A DNA stretch of 9,069 nucleotides, taken from the NCBI GenBank assembly GCA_944390615.1, contig CALXRJ010000009.1, positions 1-9,069 on the forward strand, read 5' to 3'. Below the pieces are notes generated by a model, which saw nothing but the letters and a program-made list of their open reading frames with translations, made no database searches and was not told where the DNA came from. A program made the position numbers and the translations under genes. Positions 1 to 5,395 of the stretch are shown piece after piece; position 1 is the first letter of the stretch, and the number at the start of each line of letters is the position of its first letter. The DNA comes from an uncultured Clostridia bacterium. GTDB taxonomy: Bacteria > Bacillota > Clostridia > TANB77 > CAG-508.

Positions 1-1441
1 TTACTTCTGAAAATTCGATGTTTCCTCTTACATATACAAATTGGCTAGTTGGAATAGTAGTTGTTCCTATTCCTTCGTTTCCTAATATATCAGATGTGCT
101 TACTTTTATATTATATCTTGTATTTGCTGTTAATCCTGTGAATGTATATTGTGTATCTGTTATAGAAACTGGTTGTTGATAGCTACTATCATCTTCTCCC
201 TCTTTTTTTATGGTATAATGATACATTGGTCTTGTTGGCATTCCTGCTCCTGTATCAGTTGCATTTACATTTACAGTTATGGAGTTACTGCTTGCTGTTC
301 CTGTTACTGTAACTGTTGGTGGGTCGTAATCTGCAATTGTTAACCTATAACTTTCTCCATAGTTTCTTCCATCTGTTAGTACAATATAAATTTCTTCTCC
401 ATTTTGTAATGATAATTCTCCTGCGTAGTTTTCCCATGTTGTTCCATTACTTCCATATTGTATGGTATATACGGTATCTGTACTTAAGGTTACTTTTGCT
501 GTTCCATCACTGCTCCAACTCATTTGTCTATTTATTGCTGTTTCTGCACTTGGGATTAGTTGGGTAATTTCGTTTGTTTCTGCTGTTCCTACATTTCCAC
601 TTTTGTCTTCTACTTCTACTTTGATATAATATTGAATGTTACTATCTAAATTGTCAAATGTATATTCTCCTGTTGTGTTAGTTGCTGTTGGCGTTGTTGG
701 GTAAATTTGGGAGTCTGCTATATAAAATTTATAGGTGTCTGTTTCTAATAAACCACTTTCATAATCTGTTGCTGTTACTTTTACTGATATACTTTTTGAT
801 GTTACAGAATTTGTAATTAAAGTCACCTCTGGTGGTGTTACATCTTCTGGAGCTGCTTCTGTGATTTCTCCTGTTACTGGGTCTACTTCCCATTTAGACT
901 CATTTCCTTCAATGACTATTTTGCCTGTGTCTGGATCTTCTGTTACTACCATGTCTGGTAATTGTTGTTGGATTTGGTTTACTTTTTCAGATGTGGATCC
1001 CTCTAGTGGTAGTCCTGCTACGATATCGGCTATCTGGTCTTTTTCGTCTTGTCTAACTGTTGTTACATTTCCACTTTCTGTGCTAATTTCAAAATAACGG
1101 TCTTTATAGTAAATTTTATATCTGCCTTTAGCAGGTTCATAAGTTACCGTATCTTTTTGACTTTGATTATTATCATTTCTTAATGTTTCTTGAAAACTGC
1201 TGGCAAATTCGTAATAATTAGAATTGTAATGGTCGGTTAATACTTCCATATATGTCATGGATACTTCTTCTTGTATTTGCCCATATTCTGTTTCTTCTTT
1301 TGCCTGGGTGGCTTGTTTTAAAATGCCGTTATCTCCTGCTAGCATTCCTATCGATATACTTGCTAGAATTAATAATACTACAATAGTAAGTACTAATGCT
1401 ACTAATGTTATTCCTTGATTGGCGTTGATTTTTCTTTTCAT
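1..1441 (-). CDS. Prepilin-like surface protein with fibronectin-III-like domains (C-terminus outside window)
   Basis: The frame is open from the ATG at 1441 to the window edge, giving 480 residues with no stop; the C-terminus is missing. The N-terminus is a type IV prepilin-type signal: a short basic leader (MKRKINANQG), probable prepilin-peptidase cleavage after Gly10, then a hydrophobic helix at about residues 11-34 starting ITLVALV. Mature position 5 is Ala rather than the Glu usual in classical pilins. Residues 40-195 are a polar stalk-like region. Two fibronectin-III/Ig-like beta domains follow at about 202-292 and 372-463, each opening with a D/T-PP-x-V motif, with a shorter beta-rich segment (about 303-370) between them. 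A ribosome binding site (AAAGGAAGGG, 1446-1456) fixes the start. Likely role, by inference: a membrane-anchored or pilus-assembled surface protein. It is divergent from the XRE regulator gene. The family (prepilin N-terminus) is clear; the function of the exported part is not. Confidence 0.85.
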   Translation of the reverse strand, partial: MKRKINANQGITLVALVLTIVVLLILASISIGMLAGDNGILKQATQAKEETEYGQIQEEVSMTYMEVLTDHYNSNYYEFASSFQETLRNDNNQSQKDTVTYEPAKGRYKIYYKDRYFEISTESGNVTTVRQDEKDQIADIVAGLPLEGSTSEKVNQIQQQLPDMVVTEDPDTGKIVIEGNESKWEVDPVTGEITEAAPEDVTPPEVTLITNSVTSKSISVKVTATDYESGLLETDTYKFYIADSQIYPTTPTATNTTGEYTFDNLDSNIQYYIKVEVEDKSGNVGTAETNEITQLIPSAETAINRQMSWSSDGTAKVTLSTDTVYTIQYGSNGTTWENYAGELSLQNGEEIYIVLTDGRNYGESYRLTIADYDPPTVTVTGTASSNSITVNVNATDTGAGMPTRPMYHYTIKKEGEDDSSYQQPVSITDTQYTFTGLTANTRYNIKVSTSDILGNEGIGTTTIPTSQFVYVRGNIEFSEV

Positions 1442-1456
1442 GATACCCTTCCTTTC

Positions 1457-1476
1457 ATACATAATATTTTATGTAT
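1457..1476. promoter_or_regulatory. Dyad ATACAT-N8-ATGTAT, copy 1 (candidate operator)
   Basis: This is a perfect inverted repeat, ATACATAA-tatt-TTATGTAT, with 8-base arms and 20 bp in total. It lies between the predicted -10 and the ribosome binding site of the pilin-like gene, just downstream of the expected transcription start. A repressor bound here would block the start of transcription. The same half-sites with the same 8-base internal spacing recur at 1569-1588. Confidence 0.55.
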
Positions 1477-1484
1477 ATAGTTTT

Positions 1485-1513
1485 ATCTTATCATACGGAA
1501 AAACCGCTGTCAA
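1485..1513 (-). promoter_or_regulatory. Sigma-A-type promoter of the pilin-like gene
   Basis: On the minus strand a perfect -35 TTGACA (1508-1513) is followed after exactly 17 bases by TAAGAT (1485-1490) as -10. Transcription should start near 1478, giving a leader of about 37 bases that contains the dyad at 1457-1476 and the ribosome binding site. Confidence 0.65.
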
Positions 1514-1568
1514 TCAGCTAAACGCAATTGTAACAAAAATATAATATTTTTGACATATTTGTGTAACA

Positions 1569-1588
1569 ATACATGATTTATTATGTAT
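1569..1588. promoter_or_regulatory. Dyad ATACAT-N8-ATGTAT, copy 2 (candidate operator)
   Basis: ATACAT (1569-1574) and ATGTAT (1583-1588) are separated by 8 bases. With the flanking A/T pair the arms are AATACAT and ATGTATT. The geometry matches copy 1 while the inner bases differ, as expected of a protein-binding site rather than a simple duplication. It lies upstream of the XRE gene and overlaps one of its two possible -10 elements. Confidence 0.5.
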
Positions 1589-1611
1589 TTGACTGCTTTT
1601 CTTTTATTTTT

Positions 1612-1620
1612 TGATACAAT
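1612..1620 (+). promoter_or_regulatory. Extended -10 promoter of the XRE gene
   Basis: TGATACAAT fits an extended -10 (TGn followed by TACAAT) and would start transcription near 1627, shortly before the ribosome binding site at 1635-1640. An alternative is TTGACA at 1550-1555 with a weak CATGAT at 1572-1577 (16-base spacer), which would put copy 2 of the dyad directly over the -10. The sequence alone does not decide between them. Confidence 0.4.
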
Positions 1621-1645
1621 GATTAAAAATAATGAGGAGGCACTT

Positions 1646-1882
1646 ATGAAGTTTAAACGCCTAAAAGACCTTAGAGAAGATCATGATAAATATCAAAAAG
1701 ATATTGCAGAATTATTAGGGATATCGCAACAATATTATTCTGAATATGAATGTGGAAAAAGAACTATACCTATTCAACATTTAATTACTTTGGCTAGATA
1801 TTATGATACTTCTATTGATTATATTGTAGGGCTCATTAATGTGGAACATCCTGCTACTAAAAATAAAAAACATATATCTTAA
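1646..1882 (+). CDS. Small XRE-family helix-turn-helix regulator
   Basis: This encodes a 78-residue cytoplasmic DNA-binding protein consisting of little more than an XRE/Cro-C1 helix-turn-helix domain. The core is at about residues 17-60: QKDIAELLGIS, then the recognition region QQYYSEYECGKR, then PIQHLITLARYY and the common ending DTSIDYIVGL. The start is ATG 1646 because AGGAGG (1635-1640) sits five bases upstream; an in-frame ATG at 1583 has no ribosome binding site and would add residues unlike the family. A short basic tail (about 68-78) overlaps the terminator. The only plus-strand gene here, it is divergent from the pilin-like gene. Small XRE proteins usually bind as dimers to inverted repeats, so the two dyads at 1457-1476 and 1569-1588 are natural candidates for its operators. 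Regulation of the pilin gene and itself is inference. Confidence 0.9.
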   Translation: MKFKRLKDLREDHDKYQKDIAELLGISQQYYSEYECGKRTIPIQHLITLARYYDTSIDYIVGLINVEHPATKNKKHIS

Positions 1883-1916
1883 CTCTATCTTTTTTATTGA
1901 GTGATATATGTTTTTT
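1865..1916 (+). terminator. Rho-independent terminator of the XRE gene
   Basis: AAAAAACATATATC (1865-1878) pairs with GATATATGTTTTTT (1903-1916), with an inner ACTC/GAGT helix (1882-1885 with 1899-1902), followed by a T-rich tract. The left arm lies inside the last codons of the XRE gene. Confidence 0.65.
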
Positions 1917-1996
1917 CTTACTTTATGGGAATTTCCCCCTATTGTTTTTTAAACAAATCTATGATACTTTTTTCGTTATGAGAACTAACCGGAAAT

Positions 1997-2024
1997 AAAA
2001 AAGACCAGCTTTTTTTAACTGATC
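1997..2024 (-). terminator. Terminator of the Spo0E-like gene
   Basis: Read on the minus strand, GATCAGTT (2017-2024) pairs with AGCTGGTC (2003-2010) through an A6 loop, with two or three G-U pairs, and is followed by six T residues. The left arm includes the end of the spo0E-like reading frame. It also guards against convergent readthrough with the XRE gene. Confidence 0.7.
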
Positions 2025-2155
2025 TTTAATCTATAAAACTCTGCTATTAATTCATCTAATTTTACACTTAATTGATATATGGTGTCATAATCTTTGCCTT
2101 CTTCTATACTTTTGTTTAATTCATCTCTTAATTTACAAATTTCATCATTTAACAT
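2015..2155 (-). CDS. Spo0E-like aspartyl-phosphate phosphatase (46 residues)
   Basis: A very short gene of 46 codons with start ATG at 2155 and a ribosome binding site AAAGGAG (about 2165-2171), nine bases away. The product, beginning MLNDEICKLRDELN, is predicted to form two short helices. It carries the family signature YQLSVKLDELI (residues 27-37), matching the S/T-x-x-LD-x-LI core of Spo0E/YnzD/YisI phosphatases. Known members are cytoplasmic proteins that dephosphorylate Spo0A~P and so delay sporulation. It has its own promoter and terminator, but also lies downstream of yfmFH on the same strand with no clear terminator between, so it may be partly co-transcribed. The family assignment rests on the signature, the size and the helical pattern; the Spo0A target is inferred from known members. 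Confidence 0.85.
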   Translation of the reverse strand: MLNDEICKLRDELNKSIEEGKDYDTIYQLSVKLDELIAEFYRLKIS

Positions 2156-2218
2156 TTAGCATCGCTCCTTTAAGTCATAAAATTAATTTTTTCTTTTTTC
2201 TCTTACATATATTACTAA

Positions 2219-2245
2219 ATTATCACATTATTTTCTTGTAGTCAA
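2219..2245 (-). promoter_or_regulatory. Probable promoter of the Spo0E-like gene
   Basis: On the minus strand TTGACT (2240-2245) is followed 15 bases later by GATAAT (2219-2224), preceded by TG in an extended -10 arrangement (TGTGATAAT). The spacer is short, but the extended -10 could compensate. The predicted leader is about 55 bases. Confidence 0.4.
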
Positions 2246-2328
2246 GTGTTTTTACAGAGTTTTCATATTTTTCGTAAGCCTTTATTTTACTTAAGTCTAG
2301 CTTATTTGCTACTTCTCGACAGCTTCTT

Positions 2329-3597
2329 TCATTTTACAACAGAAAGCACCATTTTTTCCTTTTTAAAATTGTCTTTTAATACTTGATTTACAAAATGGAT
2401 ATCCACAGTTTCTATTTCTTCTAAATAGTCAAAAGAATTAATGCCTTTCATAAAATCTGATAAAAACATTCTGGCTATATTGGATACATCATTATATTCT
2501 TTGATATATTCTCCATAAATCATTTTTTTAATTCTTTTAAAATCGTCTTCTTTTAATCCATTTTTTTCAAATTCTTCTATTTTTTGTTTTAATTTTTCAT
2601 AAACTTCTTCTGGATGATTGGCATTTTCTGCTATTAAAATATGGGCATAGTTTTCGCCAAATTCATAGGATATATTGGGCATTGCATATATATTGCCATC
2701 TTGATATAGTTCTTTATATAAATCCGAACTTTCCCCTATTAGCATATTTAATAAGATTTCCATAGCAATATTCATTTTTACTTTTTCTTTGGGAAGTGGT
2801 GGTTTACATTTGATACCAATTGTAAAAATAGGAATACTGACATCCATTTGTTGTTCTATTTTTTCTTTTACGATTTCCTCTGGTTCTTGTTCATAAATTC
2901 TTTTAATTTCTCCATTTTGAGGCTTTGAAATAAGTCTTTTTTTGATTTCTTCTATCATTTGTTCTGGCACAAAATCTCCGCTAACCACTAGACACATATT
3001 GGAAGGATTATAAAATGTGTTATAACATTTGTACAAAATGTCTTTATCAATCTGGCTTATGGTTTCAACTGTTCCTGTAATGTCTAGCTTTACTGGATTT
3101 TTGTGATACATAGCTTCTAATGTGTTTAAATAGACTTTCCATTCTGGGTAGTCATCATACATTTTGATTTCTTGCCCAATAATGCCTTTTTCTTTTTCTA
3201 CATTTTCATCTGTGAAATAAGGGTGTTGCACATAATCCATAAATTCATCTAATGCTTCATAAAAATTGTCTGTGCATTCATAAAGATAGGCTGTATGGTC
3301 ATTGGTGGTATAAGCATTGGCACTTACACCTAGTGATGTTAGTACATCTAAACTATTTTTTCCATTTTCTTGTTCAAACATTTTATGCTCTAAAAAATGT
3401 GCTACCCCTTTTGGAACTTCAATCGGCTTTTCTTCTCCCGGTACAATAAATTGGTTATCATTAGATCCATAATGGGTTCCCCATATGATGTATTTTTTTT
3501 GTATTCCTTTTTTAGGGATTACCATAACGGTTAATCCATTTTTTAATTTTTCTACATATAAAGTTTCTTTTACTTTTGAATTATAAATGATTTGCAT
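2329..3597 (-). CDS. yfmH: M16-family zinc metallopeptidase, YfmH type
   Basis: This encodes a 422-residue cytoplasmic M16 (pitrilysin/insulinase) protein of full length for the YfmH family (annotated as EF-P 5-aminopentanol modification-associated; the Bacillus subtilis loci are called ymfF/ymfH). The inverted zinc motif HxxEH is present as HFLEH (residues 67-71), followed by a conserved acidic stretch EKEKGIIGQEI (134-144) expected to give the third zinc ligand. The two M16 halves span about 1-225 and 245-422; SSDLYKELYQDGNIY (289-303) is the usual C-half motif. The start ATG has a strong AGGAGG eight bases upstream. It lies 44 bp downstream of yfmF, which supplies the non-catalytic partner in this family. 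Proteolytic activity is predicted from the intact motif; its substrate is unknown. The link to elongation factor P modification comes from family naming, and no efp or partner gene is in view. Confidence 0.88.
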   Translation of the reverse strand: MQIIYNSKVKETLYVEKLKNGLTVMVIPKKGIQKKYIIWGTHYGSNDNQFIVPGEEKPIEVPKGVAHFLEHKMFEQENGKNSLDVLTSLGVSANAYTTNDHTAYLYECTDNFYEALDEFMDYVQHPYFTDENVEKEKGIIGQEIKMYDDYPEWKVYLNTLEAMYHKNPVKLDITGTVETISQIDKDILYKCYNTFYNPSNMCLVVSGDFVPEQMIEEIKKRLISKPQNGEIKRIYEQEPEEIVKEKIEQQMDVSIPIFTIGIKCKPPLPKEKVKMNIAMEILLNMLIGESSDLYKELYQDGNIYAMPNISYEFGENYAHILIAENANHPEEVYEKLKQKIEEFEKNGLKEDDFKRIKKMIYGEYIKEYNDVSNIARMFLSDFMKGINSFDYLEEIETVDIHFVNQVLKDNFKKEKMVLSVVK

Positions 3598-3641
3598 GAA
3601 TTTTCCTCCTAAATTTCTGATTAACTGTGTTTTTGCCTTTT

Positions 3642-4085
3642 TTAATTTCTTAAAAAGTATATGGTGTTAATTTTTACTTTAGATGCCACATTTTGTATTT
3701 GCTCTTTGGTTACTTTTTGGATGTTTTTTTTGTATTGTTCAATTTCTTCGTGTGTATCACTTAGTTCTTGTCCAAAAAAGTAGATGATTTGCGTATCTTG
3801 TTCGTCATCAATGGTACTAATTTGTGATAAAATTCCTTTTTTTTCATTTTCGATTTGTTCTTCTGTAAAGTCTCCGTTTTTCATAGCTTCCATTTGTTCT
3901 CGAATGATGGTTAATGCTTGCTCAAAGTTTTCTATTTCTATCCCGGCACTAATAAAAATATTGCTTTTATAACGTACATAGTTGGAACCTGCTGTATAGG
4001 CAAGGCTTGCTTTTTCTCTTACGTTTTGAAATAGTTTGGAATTAGCACTTCCTCCGTAGTAAACTGTTGTATAACATTGCTTCAC
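3642..4085 (-). CDS. yfmF: YfmF-like M16 protein, C-terminal part
   Basis: This frame supplies the C-terminal half of the M16 fold: GGSANSKLFQNVREKASLAY, then the helical stretch FEQALTIIREQMEAMKNGDF and a conserved ILSQISTIDDEQDT segment. The only possible start is a GTG at 4085, which has an A/T-rich upstream region with no ribosome binding site and yields first residues (VKQCYTTVYY) that do not resemble the family. It is therefore read as a continuation of the upstream frame rather than an independent gene. The real family sequence begins at the Gly codon 4055-4053. Confidence 0.75.
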   Translation of the reverse strand: MKQCYTTVYYGGSANSKLFQNVREKASLAYTAGSNYVRYKSNIFISAGIEIENFEQALTIIREQMEAMKNGDFTEEQIENEKKGILSQISTIDDEQDTQIIYFFGQELSDTHEEIEQYKKNIQKVTKEQIQNVASKVKINTIYFLRN

Positions 4086-4938
4086 ATTTTAAATTTTCAT
4101 CTTTTAGGTCATTTTCGTCAAATAAAATGTCACAACCAATTACGATTTTTCCTTGTGATACCTCTAATTTTTCTTCTACTGTTCTTTCTGGTACTTCTTG
4201 TTTGGCTATGATTTTATTTATCACATATTTTGCTTCTCTTGGTTGTAGTTTTTGGATATCGTTATTTTCATTTATGATTTGCATACAGGTATCTTGGTCT
4301 ATTTTTCCAGATATAAATATATCTATTTTACATTCATTTAATAGTTTTTGATAATATTCATATAGATTTTGAGAATTGATTTTTTCTAAATCTTCTATAT
4401 AACCATAAATATATAATCCTGCTGGATCATTTTGATACATTTCTTCTACACATCTACTTCTTGCATAAGCTGCTTTGTTATCTTTTCTTGCTTGAATGCG
4501 TTGTTTGATATTTTCTTTTTCTTGCGCTACATATTCATCTTTCAATTTTCCTTCTTCTAAATAAGGATTAAATACAATTTCAGTTAGTTTTTCGATACTT
4601 TCTTTCAACAAATTTTCCGCATTCTGTGGAAGAAATTCGTCATTTAAACTTTCTAAATAAAATTTTAGTATATGATTATCACCTGTTTTATTTAACCCGC
4701 AATCAAAGTCTGCTCCATACATTCCTTCTAAGGTTTTACTGATTTCTTCTTGTGTTGGCATGTTTTTAGATCCACGCCTTAGTACTGCTGAAAGTACAGC
4801 ATCTTTTGTTACATATTCTTTAGACAGTGGGGTAGTTAAAAATATGGCTATTAAGTTTGTTTTAAATTTATCGGTATCTAGGTTGTGTATGGTGATTCCT
4901 TTTTTGATTTCTTGTTTTTGATATTTCACGTTTCTCAT
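4042..4938 (-). CDS. yfmF: YfmF-like M16 protein, N-terminal part
   Basis: This is the 298-codon upstream frame. It has the M16 fold pattern but no HxxEH: the equivalent region reads LRRGSKNMPTQEE (residues 53-65), then LEGMYGADFDCG, as in the catalytically inactive YfmF subfamily. The last four residues (RRKC) are out of frame with the family. The annotated ATG at 4938 has GAGAGG almost touching it, which is unusually close; a GTG at codon 4 (4929-4927) would have this site about 10 bases upstream and may be the real start. In the family, YfmF pairs with the catalytic YfmH encoded next door. Transcription most likely begins at the promoter at 4959-4988. Confidence 0.8.
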   Translation of the reverse strand: MRNVKYQKQEIKKGITIHNLDTDKFKTNLIAIFLTTPLSKEYVTKDAVLSAVLRRGSKNMPTQEEISKTLEGMYGADFDCGLNKTGDNHILKFYLESLNDEFLPQNAENLLKESIEKLTEIVFNPYLEEGKLKDEYVAQEKENIKQRIQARKDNKAAYARSRCVEEMYQNDPAGLYIYGYIEDLEKINSQNLYEYYQKLLNECKIDIFISGKIDQDTCMQIINENNDIQKLQPREAKYVINKIIAKQEVPERTVEEKLEVSQGKIVIGCDILFDENDLKDENLKCEAMLYNSLLRRKC

Positions 4939-4958
4939 TCCTCTCTGTTTTTTTACTT

Positions 4959-4988
4959 AGTATACTACAAATTTATTTTATTATTCAA
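4959..4988 (-). promoter_or_regulatory. Probable promoter of yfmFH
   Basis: On the minus strand TTGAAT (4983-4988) and TATACT (4959-4964) are separated by 18 bases. This lies between the rpsU terminators and the yfmF start, so yfmFH need not depend on the rpsU promoter. The leader would be about 14-25 bases. Confidence 0.5.
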
Positions 4989-5000
4989 TAGTTTTTCGCA

Positions 5001-5038
5001 AAAAGGACAGCCCCTTTGATAAAAGTGGCTGTCCTTTT
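5001..5038 (-). terminator. Second terminator hairpin downstream of rpsU
   Basis: AAAAGGACAGCC (5001-5012) is perfectly complementary to GGCTGTCCTTTT (5027-5038). On the minus strand the stem ends in a run of five T residues, so it should stop readthrough from rpsU. The symmetry gives some function on the plus strand too. Confidence 0.75.
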
Positions 5039-5042
5039 GGGA

Positions 5043-5067
5043 AAAAGATAGGTTTCCCCTATCTTTT
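5043..5067 (-). terminator. First terminator hairpin downstream of rpsU
   Basis: AAAAGATAGG (5043-5052) pairs perfectly with CCTATCTTTT (5058-5067) around a five-base loop, ten bases after the rpsU stop codon. On the minus strand it ends in CTTTTTC. Together with the next hairpin it forms a tandem terminator. Confidence 0.7.
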
Positions 5068-5077
5068 GATTTTTCTA

Positions 5078-5248
5078 TTAATATTTTCTTTTTCTAGCAG
5101 CTTCTGATTTTTTCTTTCTCTTAACACTAGGTTTTTCATAATGCTCTCTTTTTCGAACTTCTTGAAGTACACCATTTCTAGCGCATTGTCTTTTAAATCT
5201 TTTTAGCGCATCTTCTATGTTACCATTATTTACTTTTATCTCTGACAT
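5078..5248 (-). CDS. rpsU: 30S ribosomal protein S21
   Basis: A 56-residue basic protein, the normal length for bacterial S21, a late-assembling component of the 30S subunit near the anti-Shine-Dalgarno end of 16S rRNA. The sequence is typical: MSEIKVNNG, ALKRFKRQCARNGVLQEVRK, and the highly conserved REHYEKPSVKRKKKSEAARK before a final RKY. The start is ATG 5248, preceded by an exceptionally strong GGAAGGGGGG seven bases upstream; an in-frame ATG at 5272 lies in the leader, before that site, and is rejected. It has its own consensus promoter, a leader of about 86 bases and two downstream terminators. The upstream radical SAM gene ends only about 25 bases before the -35 without a terminator, so some readthrough into rpsU is possible. 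Confidence 0.97.
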   Translation of the reverse strand: MSEIKVNNGNIEDALKRFKRQCARNGVLQEVRKREHYEKPSVKRKKKSEAARKRKY

Positions 5249-5269
5249 GATTATTCCCCCCTTCCGGTT

Positions 5270-5285
5270 CATACATGAATGTATG
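5270..5285 (-). promoter_or_regulatory. Palindrome in the rpsU leader, next to the ribosome binding site
   Basis: CATACAT and ATGTATG are perfect inverted repeats two bases apart. In RNA they would form a six-base stem with a UUCA loop. Flanking UCCC (about 5288-5291) could pair with GGGA in the G-rich ribosome binding site, closing a larger helix that hides it. The half-sites equal those of the dyads at 1457 and 1569, but with a 2-base spacer rather than 8, so the same protein need not bind. Confidence 0.4.
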
Positions 5286-5340
5286 TGGGATTCTTTCTTT
5301 TAGGCTGTTTTTTCTTACCTTCTACCCGATATACCTTTAT

Positions 5341-5370
5341 ATTATACTCTATCTTTGTAGGTGTTGTCAA
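5341..5370 (-). promoter_or_regulatory. Consensus sigma-A promoter of rpsU
   Basis: Minus strand: perfect TTGACA (5365-5370), an 18-base spacer and perfect TATAAT (5341-5346). Transcription should start near 5334, leaving an 86-base leader before the rpsU start codon. A fully consensus promoter fits a highly expressed ribosomal protein gene. Confidence 0.85.
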
Positions 5371-5395
5371 GAGATATTCTGTTAAAAATGATTTT

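Larger units (their letters stand above)
3642..4938 (-). pseudogene. yfmF: yfmF broken by a one-base frameshift (full extent)
   Basis: Two overlapping frames together make one YfmF protein. The first frame reads ...AMLYNSLL then drifts into RRKC and stops at 4042; the second supplies GGSANSKLFQNVREKASL. Family members read ...YN-x-LLGG-x-x-x-SKLFQNVREK-x-SL, so the correct join is after Leu294 (codon 4059-4057), with one surplus base near 4056 inside CTACGGAGGA. Removing it gives 431 residues, the normal family length, with no other stop or shift. This may be a fresh mutation, a sequencing or assembly error, or +1 frameshifting; no classical slippery heptamer is visible. Because the rest is intact and the operon partner is whole, an error or very recent mutation seems most likely. 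Confidence 0.8.

Noticed and set aside
149..1097. Several plus-strand open frames opposite the pilin-like gene
   Set aside because: They are Cys/Ser/Leu-rich shadows of a continuous 480-codon minus-strand frame that has a ribosome binding site and recognisable domains; none has start signals of its own.
1583..1645. N-terminal extension of the XRE protein from ATG 1583
   Set aside because: No ribosome binding site lies upstream, the region holds promoter elements and half of a dyad, and AGGAGG at 1635-1640 fits the start at 1646.
1927..1937. Palindrome GGGAATTTCCC downstream of the XRE gene
   Set aside because: It is short and single, and lies between two convergent terminators; nothing supports a role.
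2281..2328. Terminator directly after yfmH
   Set aside because: Only weak 4-7 base stems without a T-run are visible, for example TAGC/GCTA at 2298-2311, so no terminator was annotated.
3642..4085. Independent small gene starting at GTG 4085
   Set aside because: There is no ribosome binding site, the first ten residues do not match the family, and the rest continues the YfmF domain of the upstream frame.
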